Shown here piece by piece: positions 9,334 through 16,393 of a stretch of DNA of 64,000 bases. This stretch comes from Aminobacter sp. AP02 (GTDB taxonomy: Bacteria; Pseudomonadota; Alphaproteobacteria; Rhizobiales; Rhizobiaceae). The position numbers were made by a program, and so were the translations under genes. Position 1 is the first letter of the stretch, and each line of letters opens with the position of its first letter. The stretch covers positions 248,001 through 312,000 of the forward strand of contig NZ_QGGX01000004.1 of NCBI RefSeq assembly GCF_003148805.1, in the 5' to 3' direction. The notes beneath the pieces were generated by a model. The model saw nothing but the letters and a program-made list of their open reading frames with translations, searched no databases and was not told the origin of the DNA.

Positions 9334-9963
9334 TCAGACATTGTCGTGCAGTCCGGCGCCGATGAGCGCGCCGGCCCTTACCTGGCTTGCGTCGCGCGCC
9401 CAGGCAGCTACCAGAGCGTCGGCGCGATCGCGGACCTCGGTGACGGAACGGCCAGGTGCGTATAGACCGCCGCCAGTGCCGAAGCCGCTCGCTCCTGCAT
9501 CGACCCAGGCCTGCATTGAATGAGGCGCGATGCCTCCGGTCGGCAGAAGAGGGATGTCCATCGAAAAGACGGCGCGCCACGCCTTCAAGACGGCCGGCGA
9601 GATGGACTCAGCCGGAAACACCTTCAGGCCATCCGCTCCGGCCGCAATGGCCGCGAATCCTTCGGTGGGGGTCGCAACGCCCGGAAAGCACGCCAGTCCA
9701 TGTTCTTTCGCGGCGCGGATCACGGCGACATCGGCATGCGGCATGACTACGATCCGACCGCCGGCATCGCTGACGCGACCTACCTGCTCGGGCGACATGA
9801 CAGTACCGGCGCCGATTAGCGCATGGGTACCGAAGCGACGAACTGTGCGTTCGATGCTCTCAAACGGATCCGGCGAATTCAACGGCACCTCGATCAAGCG
9901 GAACCCGGCCTCGATCAACGTCTCCACCACGGCTTCGACTTCGGCGGGCGGAATCCAGGACAT
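9334..9963 (-). CDS. dgoA: 2-dehydro-3-deoxy-6-phosphogalactonate/gluconate aldolase, probably damaged at the N-terminus
   Basis: The open frame from ATG 9963 gives 209 residues of the KDPG/KDPGal aldolase family: [15 protein letters not shown] with the catalytic Glu (E25), [18 protein letters not shown] and the Schiff-base K114 in LKVFPAE. These enzymes split KDPG or KDPGal into pyruvate and glyceraldehyde-3-phosphate. The first beta strand (usually LVAILRG, supplying a substrate-binding Arg) is absent and no ribosome site precedes ATG 9963. A different frame from ATG 10028 reads a plausible aldolase N-terminus (MTSSRHAV...ADALSECP) that would join if about 20 bases had been lost near 9955. 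Activity is doubtful. It is followed directly by the dapA-like gene. Confidence 0.72.
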   Translation of the reverse strand: MSWIPPAEVEAVVETLIEAGFRLIEVPLNSPDPFESIERTVRRFGTHALIGAGTVMSPEQVGRVSDAGGRIVVMPHADVAVIRAAKEHGLACFPGVATPTEGFAAIAAGADGLKVFPAESISPAVLKAWRAVFSMDIPLLPTGGIAPHSMQAWVDAGASGFGTGGGLYAPGRSVTEVRDRADALVAAWARDASQVRAGALIGAGLHDNV

Positions 9964-10028
9964 TCTGACAGAGCATCGGCGAGTTGGATGGTAGCTGGCG
10001 ACGACACCGCATGGCGAGAGCTTGTCAT

Positions 10029-10058
10029 TGTATGGCAACTTCCAATTTTGCCCATACA
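10029..10058. promoter_or_regulatory. Inverted repeat upstream of dgoA (GntR-like operator)
   Basis: TGTATGG (10029-10035) and CCATACA (10052-10058) are perfect 7-bp arms with a 16-base spacer, and the similarity continues inward (CAA/TTG). It abuts the likely original dgoA ATG at 10028. The GTATG/CATAC half-sites resemble operators of FadR-subfamily GntR regulators. Confidence 0.5.
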
Positions 10059-10172
10059 CAAAAAACACGCATAGGCGGCTGTAATTGATGCGCATGTGAC
10101 GCACAAATCGTCGCATGCGCCTAGATCTGTCTGGCCACATTCTCGTTTAGGCGGTAGATATCACCTGCAACA

Positions 10173-10195
10173 ATGTATGGCATAAATCCATACAT
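10173..10195. promoter_or_regulatory. 23-bp inverted repeat upstream of ccoN
   Basis: ATGTATGG, a 7-base spacer and CCATACAT form a perfect 8-bp inverted repeat, 11 bases before the first possible ccoN ATG. The half-site is the same TGTATGG core as the repeat at 10029-10058. It probably controls the divergent dgoA side, the ccoN side, or both. Confidence 0.5.
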
Positions 10196-10206
10196 ATTGA
10201 GCAACG

Positions 10207-11709
10207 ATGTCTTTGTCCAGACCTGTCCGAGCGGAGCAAAAAAAGCCGATGAGCGCTGTTACAGCCGAGCCTCGGGATATCGAACAAATCCCCGGCTATA
10301 ACGAGCAGATCGTCCGCTGGTTCACGCTGGCGACCGTAGTGTGGGCCATCTTCGGCTTTGCCGCGGGCCTGTTCATCGCCCTGCAGCTTGCATTTCCGAG
10401 CCTCAATTTCGGCGAATATGCAAGCTTCGGCCGCCTGCGGCCGCTGCATGTGTCAGGCGTTGTCTTCGCCTTCGCCGGCAATGCGCTGATCGCGACCTCG
10501 CTGTATGTCGTGCAGCGGACTTGCCAGACAGGCCTATGGGGCGGGCGCCAGCTCGCGATTCTGCTCTTCTTCGGCTACCAGGCATTTCTGGTCATCGCCT
10601 TCACCGGCTATCCGATGGGCATTACCCAGAGCAAGGAATATGCGGAGCCGGAATGGTATGCCGACATCCTGCTCCTGGTCGTGTGGGTTGTGTATCTGTG
10701 CATTTTCACCGGCACGCTGATCCGTCGCCGCGAACCGCACATCTACGTGGCGAACTGGTTCTACCTTGCCTTCATCATCACGGTGACGGTTCTCCACATC
10801 ATCAACAACCTGTCGATGCCGGTATCCTGGGCAGGGACCAAGAGCTATTCGCAGTTCGGTGGCGTGCAGGATGCGCTGATCCAGTGGTGGTACGGCCACA
10901 ACATGATCGGCTTCTTCCTGACGGCCGGCTTCATCGGCATCATGTACTACTTTGTGCCCAAGCAGGCCGGACGCCCGATCTATTCCTATCGGCTGTCCAT
11001 CGTCCACTTCTGGGCGCTGATCTTCCTCTACATCTGGGCCGGGCCTCATCACCTCCACTACAGTGCATTGCCCGACTGGGCACAGACGCTTGGCGTGGCG
11101 TTCTCCATCATGCTGTGGATTCCCTCCTGGGGAGGCATGATCAACGGCATCATGACCTTGTCAGGGGCATGGGGGAAGCTGCGGACTGACCCGATCCTGC
11201 GCTTCCTCGTTGTGGCGGTCGCCTTCTACGGCATGGCGACGTTCGAGGGGCCGTTGATGTCGATCAAGTCTGTCAACGCGCTCAGCCACTACACCGACTG
11301 GACGGTCGGACACGTCCATTCCGGGGCGCTGGGATGGGTCGCCTTCATGATCTTCGGAGCGGTCTACTACCTGGTCCCCCGCCTGTGGCGCACGCAGCTA
11401 TGGTCCATTCGACTGGTCGAATGGCACTTCTGGATCGCTACCATCGCGATCGTCCTCTACATCACCTCAATGTGGGTCGCGGGCATTGCCCAAGGGTTGA
11501 TGTGGCGCGCCTACGACCAGTTCGGCTTCCTTCAATATTCCTTCGCCGACAGCGTCGCCATGCTGCACCCCTACTACCTCGTCCGCGCGCTCGGAGGCGC
11601 CCTTTATCTCCTGGGCGGGCTGCTCATGGCCTTCAATGTCTTGATGACGATCCTGCGCTCGCAAAACCAAACGCGTGCTGGCGCACTTCTGCCAGCCACC
11701 CAGCACTAA
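10207..11709 (+). CDS. ccoN: Cytochrome cbb3 oxidase subunit I
   Basis: Up to 500 residues and about 12 TM helices. It is the catalytic heme-copper subunit holding heme b and the heme b3-CuB centre of the high-affinity terminal oxidase. Diagnostic blocks include [22 protein letters not shown]-type [40 protein letters not shown] and [15 protein letters not shown] with the conserved histidines. An ATG at 10249 ([10 protein letters not shown]), preceded by GGAG, is an alternative start that also leaves room for a 5' UTR after the upstream repeat. It lacks the long N-terminal membrane extension of rhizobial FixN. First gene of the cco operon. Confidence 0.93.
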   Translation: MSLSRPVRAEQKKPMSAVTAEPRDIEQIPGYNEQIVRWFTLATVVWAIFGFAAGLFIALQLAFPSLNFGEYASFGRLRPLHVSGVVFAFAGNALIATSLYVVQRTCQTGLWGGRQLAILLFFGYQAFLVIAFTGYPMGITQSKEYAEPEWYADILLLVVWVVYLCIFTGTLIRRREPHIYVANWFYLAFIITVTVLHIINNLSMPVSWAGTKSYSQFGGVQDALIQWWYGHNMIGFFLTAGFIGIMYYFVPKQAGRPIYSYRLSIVHFWALIFLYIWAGPHHLHYSALPDWAQTLGVAFSIMLWIPSWGGMINGIMTLSGAWGKLRTDPILRFLVVAVAFYGMATFEGPLMSIKSVNALSHYTDWTVGHVHSGALGWVAFMIFGAVYYLVPRLWRTQLWSIRLVEWHFWIATIAIVLYITSMWVAGIAQGLMWRAYDQFGFLQYSFADSVAMLHPYYLVRALGGALYLLGGLLMAFNVLMTILRSQNQTRAGALLPATQH

Positions 11710-11722
11710 GGAGCGCGCAGCT

Positions 11723-12460
11723 ATGGCTTCCCAGAACAAGCCCTTGGGGCACGCGATCATCGAACGGTCCACGACCTTGCTGTTCGTCCTGACCTTCCTC
11801 GTGATTGCCATCGGCGGGCTGGTCGAAGTGGTTCCGCTGTTTCGGCTCGAGGAAACCATCACGCCGGTGAAGGGTGTTCGGCCCTACACGCCGCTCGAGC
11901 AACTTGGGCGCAACATCTACACGCGAGAGGGCTGCTACACCTGCCACAGCCAGCAGGTTCGACCCTTCCGTGACGAAGTCGAGCGCTACGGCCACTACTC
12001 GATCGCAGCCGAAAGCATGTACGATCACCCATTCCTGTGGGGATCGAAGCGCACCGGGCCGGATCTTGCTCGTGTCGGCGGCAAATATTCGAACGCCTGG
12101 CATGTCGCCCACATGGTCAATCCGCGTGACGTCGTGCCGGTGTCGATCATGCCGGCCTATCCCTTCCTGCTCAACAAGGAACTCGCTTTCGACGACGTCT
12201 CGGACCATCTGCGGGCACTGCGCGATGTTGGCGTCCCTTACTCAGGGCCGATGATCCTCGACGCGCCCGCCGATGTCCGCGCGCAGGCCTCAGGGGAAAA
12301 TGCAGACCCACTGCTTGCCAGGTATCCCGGCGCCAAGGTTGGCGATTTCGATGGCCAGCCAGAGCGGATCACCGAAATGGATGCCCTTGTCGCGTATCTC
12401 CAAGTGCTGGGAACCATGGTCGATTTCTCCGATGTCCGTTTGGACGAGGTCAGGGAGTAG
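11723..12460 (+). CDS. ccoO: Cytochrome cbb3 oxidase subunit II, mono-heme cytochrome c
   Basis: 245 residues. One N-terminal TM helix (about 18-38) anchors a periplasmic domain with a single heme c motif, [13 protein letters not shown]; the axial Met is probably in [11 protein letters not shown]. The motif block [36 protein letters not shown] is diagnostic of CcoO/FixO. It passes electrons from CcoP toward CcoN. The ATG at 11723 is preceded by AAGGAGCG, 13 bases after the ccoN stop. Confidence 0.95.
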   Translation: MASQNKPLGHAIIERSTTLLFVLTFLVIAIGGLVEVVPLFRLEETITPVKGVRPYTPLEQLGRNIYTREGCYTCHSQQVRPFRDEVERYGHYSIAAESMYDHPFLWGSKRTGPDLARVGGKYSNAWHVAHMVNPRDVVPVSIMPAYPFLLNKELAFDDVSDHLRALRDVGVPYSGPMILDAPADVRAQASGENADPLLARYPGAKVGDFDGQPERITEMDALVAYLQVLGTMVDFSDVRLDEVRE

Positions 12461-12463
12461 GCC

Positions 12464-12622
12464 ATGTCGCAAACCGCAATCAGCTTGTTCCTCAATGGTT
12501 GGCTCGTCATCGCCACCATCTTGTTCACCGTCATCTTGTGGTGGGCTTACCGCCGCTCGGCCCGAGACCAGATGGATCGCAATGCCCGCATTCCCTTCGA
12601 TGTCGAAGGAGATGGACAATGA
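12464..12622 (+). CDS. ccoQ: Cytochrome cbb3 oxidase small subunit
   Basis: 52 residues with one TM helix (about 10-28, LNGWLVIATILFTVILWWAYRR) and a short charged tail. The position between ccoO and ccoP, the size and the single helix identify CcoQ/FixQ, a small subunit that stabilises the complex. It begins 3 bases after the ccoO stop and its TGA overlaps the ccoP ATG (ATGA at 12619-12622), so translation is coupled. Confidence 0.85.
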   Translation: MSQTAISLFLNGWLVIATILFTVILWWAYRRSARDQMDRNARIPFDVEGDGQ

Positions 12623-13488
12623 GCGCCCCCGAACGCGACCCGCTCACCGGTCAGCTCACGACCGGCCATGAATGGGATGGAATCAAGGAACTCCGGACCC
12701 CCATTCCAAACTGGTGGATCGTCACCTTCGTCGTAACCTGGGTGTTCGCCATCGGATACCTTGTCTTGTTTCCGTCGTTTGCGACAACGCGCGACTTTGC
12801 ACCCGGGGTGCTCGGTTGGTCGAGCAGCGGCCAGCTCAAAAAGGCGATCAATGCAGCCGGTGACGCACAAGCGGCATGGCGAACGCAACTGCAAGAAACG
12901 CCGCTCGACAAGATCGAAGCCGACGATCAGCTCAGGCGGTTCGCGGTAGCCGGCGGCCTGGCTGCCTTCAACGAAAATTGCGCGGCGTGTCACGGTGTCG
13001 GTGCGGGAGGGCAGATCGGCCAATTCCCGGCCCTGGTCGACGATGACTGGCTGTGGGGCGGAACGATCGCCGACATCTACCAGACCATTCAGCATGGCGT
13101 CCGCGACGCGAACCCGGATTCTCGCCAGAGCGAAATGCCGGCCTTCGCCGATATCTTGTCGGCCGAAGAAATCGCTGCGACTACCGAATTCGTGTTGAGT
13201 CTGGCGCAAGACTCGCAGCGCCAGACCCGTTCAGACCTGCCGGGCGCAGCGATCTTTGCCGAAAACTGCGCGTCCTGTCATGGCGATCAAGGCCAAGGCA
13301 ATCCCGAGTTGGGTGCACCAAAGCTCAATGACGCGATCTGGCTCTATGGCGGCAGCAAGGATGCCATCGCCCAGCAGATCGCTGCCCCGCGTATGGGCGA
13401 AATGCCCTCCTGGGGACAAAGGCTCGACGATGTCACAGTCCGGATGCTCGCGGTCTACGTCCACACCTTGGGTGGGGGAGAACGCTGA
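12619..13488 (+). CDS. ccoP: Cytochrome cbb3 oxidase subunit III, di-heme cytochrome c
   Basis: 289 residues. HEWDGIKELRTPIPNWW precedes one TM helix (about 38-58), then two cytochrome c domains with CXXCH motifs NCAACHG and NCASCHG. PTPRPNWW-type N-termini and WLWGGT / WLYGGS blocks after each heme motif are typical of CcoP/FixP, which takes electrons from soluble or bc1-linked cytochromes. The ATG at 12619 overlaps the ccoQ stop. Its stop overlaps the ccoG start (TGATG at 13486-13490). Confidence 0.95.
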   Translation: MSAPERDPLTGQLTTGHEWDGIKELRTPIPNWWIVTFVVTWVFAIGYLVLFPSFATTRDFAPGVLGWSSSGQLKKAINAAGDAQAAWRTQLQETPLDKIEADDQLRRFAVAGGLAAFNENCAACHGVGAGGQIGQFPALVDDDWLWGGTIADIYQTIQHGVRDANPDSRQSEMPAFADILSAEEIAATTEFVLSLAQDSQRQTRSDLPGAAIFAENCASCHGDQGQGNPELGAPKLNDAIWLYGGSKDAIAQQIAAPRMGEMPSWGQRLDDVTVRMLAVYVHTLGGGER

Positions 13489-14927
13489 TGACGACCACGA
13501 TCGCGATCGACAGAAGAACGGTTACCCGCCTGTCCCTGCCGCAAAAGGTCAGGGGCCGCTACCGGGCCATCAAGACAACGGTTGCCGCGATCCTGCTGAC
13601 GTTGTTTTTCGCCACGCCTTGGCTACGCTGGGATCGCGGCGCGCACCTTCCCGATCAGGCTGTGTTGTTCGATCTCAGTGGCCGCAGGCTCTTCATCTTC
13701 GGCCTGGAATTCTGGCCCCAAGATCTTCCGATCGCCGTCGGCGCGCTCATCCTGGGCGCGTTCGGCCTGTTTTATGCAACCACCCTTGCTGGCCGCGTCT
13801 GGTGCGGCTTCACGTGCCCACAAACTGTTTGGACCGACCTCTTTTACGGGGTCGATCGCCTCTGCGAACGCCTTGTCGGTCGCGGCAGCATCAAATCAAA
13901 GGTGCTGCGCAACGTTATCTGGATAGCCGTCGCGGTTCTGACCGGCTTCGGCTTTGCTGCCTACTTCAACGACGCGATCACTTTTCCGATCGCGCTTGTG
14001 ACCGGCGCCGCTCCGATTGGAGCCTATGTCACCATCGGCGTCCTGACACTCACGACATGGTTGCTGGCTGGCTATGCACGCGAGCGCGTCTGCCTGCATA
14101 TGTGCCCATGGCCCCGCTTCCAGGCAGCCTTGCTCGACCGCGACAGCCTCGTGGTAACCTACCAAAAATGGCGCGGAGAGCCGCGCGGCAAGAAGAAGGC
14201 CCCGATCCGCACCGACTTGCTTGGCCTTTCATCGCTCGTTCGGGAAGCAGCGGCGTTTGATGACGGACGCGGCGACTGCATCGATTGCTATCGCTGTGTC
14301 AGTGTCTGCCCGACGGGCGTCGACATTCGCGAAGGCCTGCAGATGGGCTGTATCGGATGCGGGCTTTGCATCGATGCCTGCGACGAGATCATGACCAAGG
14401 TCGACAGACCTAAGGGGCTGATCCGCTTCGATGTCGAGGGCTCGGAAACGCGACGCGGCATCAAGCAGCCGGGGTTGAACCTCCTGCGTCCGAAGTCGAT
14501 CCTCTACGCTTTGCTCTGCCTCCTCGCGCTCGGCGGGATGGCCTATGGCATCACGTCGATGGACAACGTGATGGTCGAGGTCGAGCCTCAGCGCAATCCG
14601 CCGTTCATCCAGCTCTCCGACGGCGCGGTCCGTAACGACTACACGTTGCGGCTGGCCCATCGCCTCGGCGCGTTCGACGGCGTCAGGATATCGAGCAGCG
14701 GCATTCCGGGCGCGGTGCTGAGGCTGGGTTCTACCGACGATGCCGGCATGCCTCATATCGACGCGACTGTCGGTGAAACCAGGCAGATCAGCGACAGGCT
14801 TTTTGTCGTCGTGCCTGCTGGGCAAATTCCGGCTGGCCGCGCCGCCTTCCGCATCATCTTCTCTGATCCACTAAGCGGCACCGAGCTTGCAACGGTCGAC
14901 ACCTATTTCTGGGGGCCGGACCAATGA
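13488..14927 (+). CDS. ccoG: Cytochrome c oxidase accessory protein CcoG (FixG)
   Basis: 479 residues. It is an inner-membrane polyferredoxin-like protein with about five TM helices. WCGFTCPQTVWTDLFYGVDRLCE is the CcoG signature. Two 4Fe-4S motifs follow: CIDCYRCVSVCP and CIGCGLCIDACDEIM, then DRPKGLIRFD. The C-terminal ~110 residues form a periplasmic Ig-like domain. CcoG reduces copper for assembly of the CuB centre of cbb3 oxidases. It overlaps ccoP by one base and the ccoH start by four. Confidence 0.94.
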   Translation: MTTTIAIDRRTVTRLSLPQKVRGRYRAIKTTVAAILLTLFFATPWLRWDRGAHLPDQAVLFDLSGRRLFIFGLEFWPQDLPIAVGALILGAFGLFYATTLAGRVWCGFTCPQTVWTDLFYGVDRLCERLVGRGSIKSKVLRNVIWIAVAVLTGFGFAAYFNDAITFPIALVTGAAPIGAYVTIGVLTLTTWLLAGYARERVCLHMCPWPRFQAALLDRDSLVVTYQKWRGEPRGKKKAPIRTDLLGLSSLVREAAAFDDGRGDCIDCYRCVSVCPTGVDIREGLQMGCIGCGLCIDACDEIMTKVDRPKGLIRFDVEGSETRRGIKQPGLNLLRPKSILYALLCLLALGGMAYGITSMDNVMVEVEPQRNPPFIQLSDGAVRNDYTLRLAHRLGAFDGVRISSSGIPGAVLRLGSTDDAGMPHIDATVGETRQISDRLFVVVPAGQIPAGRAAFRIIFSDPLSGTELATVDTYFWGPDQ

Positions 14928-15424
14928 CATCGCAACCGCCGGCACCAAAGCCACGCAAGGACCTGTGGATTCCGGCGATCTTCATCGGCTTCTTCGTTTT
15001 CCTGGCAGGTGTTGAAGCATGGTTCGTGACCATCGCCCACACCACCTTCAGCGGTGTAGTCACCGACAATGCCTATTCCATCGGCCTTGCCTATGACGAC
15101 GTTCTGGCCCAGCGCGAGGCCGAGAGGCGATTGGGGTGGTCGTCTTCGTTGCAATTCGATCGCGGCGATGGCCTTTCCGGTCGGCTCACCCTTGTTGCGC
15201 GAGATGCACTGGGCCAACCGCTGGCGGGGCTGGCGGTACATGCGACCGCTGAGCGTATGACGCGATTTCCCCAAGTCCTGCCAGTAGCATTCAGCGAGAT
15301 TTCTCCCGGTCGATACGCCGCACCGCTGGCCGTGCCGCTGGCTGGTCGATGGTTCATCCGCACTAAACTCGAAAAAGACGGCGCCGCCACCTTGAGTATC
15401 AACGAGGTCGACATAGACCCATGA
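14924..15424 (+). CDS. ccoH: cbb3 oxidase assembly protein CcoH (FixH)
   Basis: 166 residues with one TM helix near the N-terminus (about 17-37, IPAIFIGFFVFLAGVEAWF) followed by a periplasmic beta-rich FixH domain. DNAYSIGLAYDDVLAQREAERRLGW is the typical FixH block, and PGRYAAPLAVPLAGRW closes the fold. FixH/CcoH is needed for stability of the assembling cbb3 complex. It overlaps ccoG (ATGA) and is followed, again with overlap, by the ccoI remnant. Confidence 0.88.
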   Translation: MTSQPPAPKPRKDLWIPAIFIGFFVFLAGVEAWFVTIAHTTFSGVVTDNAYSIGLAYDDVLAQREAERRLGWSSSLQFDRGDGLSGRLTLVARDALGQPLAGLAVHATAERMTRFPQVLPVAFSEISPGRYAAPLAVPLAGRWFIRTKLEKDGAATLSINEVDIDP

Positions 15425-15660
15425 CGCGGGCGCACGCACTCCAGGCCGATCCAGAGCCGGTCTCGTCTTCGGCTTCGGTGCTCACAGCCTTCGTCGAATC
15501 CGATGTTGGAGGGCACCGTCTGAGTCATCTGGTCGACGGCGTCCATTGCGCCGCTGGGCCACGCAACCCCGATGATCGCGCCGTAGCAATGTCCGCAAGC
15601 TCGATGGTGGTAACACTTACTGCGTTGCGCGCGCGACCGCCAAAGGACAGGGCCGTCTGA
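15421..15660 (+). pseudogene. ccoI: Remnant of the copper-transporting P-type ATPase ccoI: N-terminus joined to C-terminus
   Basis: A full-length CcoI/FixI has over 700 residues; only 79 codons remain. The first ~45 residues read like the CcoI start and the beginning of the metal-binding domain, ending DGVHCAAG (normally HCAxC). What follows is the C-terminal tail of CcoI: AMSASSMVVTLTALRAR. Bases 15557-15585 read in another frame as GHATPMIA, the block just before that tail, so a one-base loss near 15586 accompanies the large deletion. The actuator, phosphorylation (DKTGT) and ATP-binding domains are all gone. CcoI exports Cu(I) for cbb3 assembly, so this cluster cannot supply it. The reading frame stays open by chance. 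Confidence 0.8.
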
Positions 15661-15810
15661 ATGGGTCCACTCTTGTTTCTCATACCGATAGCACTCGCCC
15701 TCGGCACCCTTGGTCTCGCCGCGTTCCTCTGGACCCTGTGGAACGGCCAATGCGAGGACCTCGACGGCGCTGCTGAACGCATTTTTCTCGATGATGACCT
15801 TCCGGAGTAA
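15661..15810 (+). CDS. ccoS: cbb3 oxidase maturation protein CcoS
   Basis: 49 residues. One TM helix (about 4-24, LLFLIPIALALGTLGLAAFLW) is followed by the CcoS signature NGQCEDLDGAAERIFLDDD. CcoS is required for insertion of cofactors into cbb3 oxidase. The ATG directly follows the stop of the ccoI remnant, the usual ccoI-ccoS arrangement, which supports the identity of that remnant. Confidence 0.9.
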   Translation: MGPLLFLIPIALALGTLGLAAFLWTLWNGQCEDLDGAAERIFLDDDLPE

Positions 15811-15816
15811 CGAACC

Positions 15817-16242
15817 ATGACCACAGGAAACACCAACGATGACAGGAACAAGCGTGTTGCTTTCGCCCTTTTCCTGACAACGATCATTGCGCCGATTTTC
15901 GGCTGGCTCTACGCCGGCGGATGGGGCGCCGTTTTGGCGTTCGTCGCGTGGGTGGTCTGCGTGACCCTCCCACGCACGACGGGCGTGCGCCTGTCGAAAT
16001 TTCTCCACGGCTTCGTCTCTGCCGATCAGTTGCCACTGACCATGGTCAACATCACCTTGGCGATCCTGGTTGGTTCGATGGCATTTGGCGTCGATGTTGC
16101 ATTTTACGCAGCCATGATCGGAGTGCCGATTGTCGTGCTTACACTGATGGTCATCGCCCTTGACCCCGGTCCATATCCTGAGTCCGAGTTCGTCCCGGTG
16201 CCTGTCGATCCCAAAAAGCTGGCCGACAACGCCCGTCAATGA
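15817..16242 (+). CDS. Small membrane protein of unknown function at the end of the cco operon
   Basis: 141 residues. Three to four hydrophobic segments (about 14-32, 35-50, 77-95 and 97-117) precede a proline-rich acidic tail (PGPYPESEFVPVPVDP). No cysteines, heme-binding CXXCH or P-loop are present, and I do not recognise the family. It starts 6 bases after ccoS with AACC between, in the same direction, so it is probably cotranscribed with the oxidase genes. A role in the oxidase complex or its assembly is only suggested by position. Confidence 0.7.
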   Translation: MTTGNTNDDRNKRVAFALFLTTIIAPIFGWLYAGGWGAVLAFVAWVVCVTLPRTTGVRLSKFLHGFVSADQLPLTMVNITLAILVGSMAFGVDVAFYAAMIGVPIVVLTLMVIALDPGPYPESEFVPVPVDPKKLADNARQ

Positions 16243-16284
16243 CCCGCCAGTCCTAGAGCCGGCCGACTTGAATGCGGCCGGGTG

Positions 16285-16307
16285 CCGCCTGCTTCGCTTG
16301 CAGGCGG
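16285..16307 (+). terminator. Stem-loop after the cco operon
   Basis: CCGCCTGC and GCAGGCGG make a perfect 8-bp stem with a 7-base loop (TTCGCTT), 43 bases after the last cco-cluster gene and before the convergent receptor gene. No T-run follows. Confidence 0.4.
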
Positions 16308-16393
16308 GCCCTGGGTTCCGGCGAGGTTTTGCCGGACAGCCGGAAGAAGGCCGCAGCCTGTTTCGACGTCGGACGGCCGCATGGCCCCGCTCA

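Noticed and set aside
9964-10140. Extension of the dgoA frame upstream to 10140
   Set aside because: It would run through the operator-like inverted repeat, and the extra residues do not resemble an aldolase N-terminus.
10141-10206. FNR/FixK box (TTGAT-N4-ATCAA) before ccoN
   Set aside because: I looked for it because cbb3 operons usually have one. Only the TTGAG...CGAT-like remnant is seen, which does not fit the consensus.
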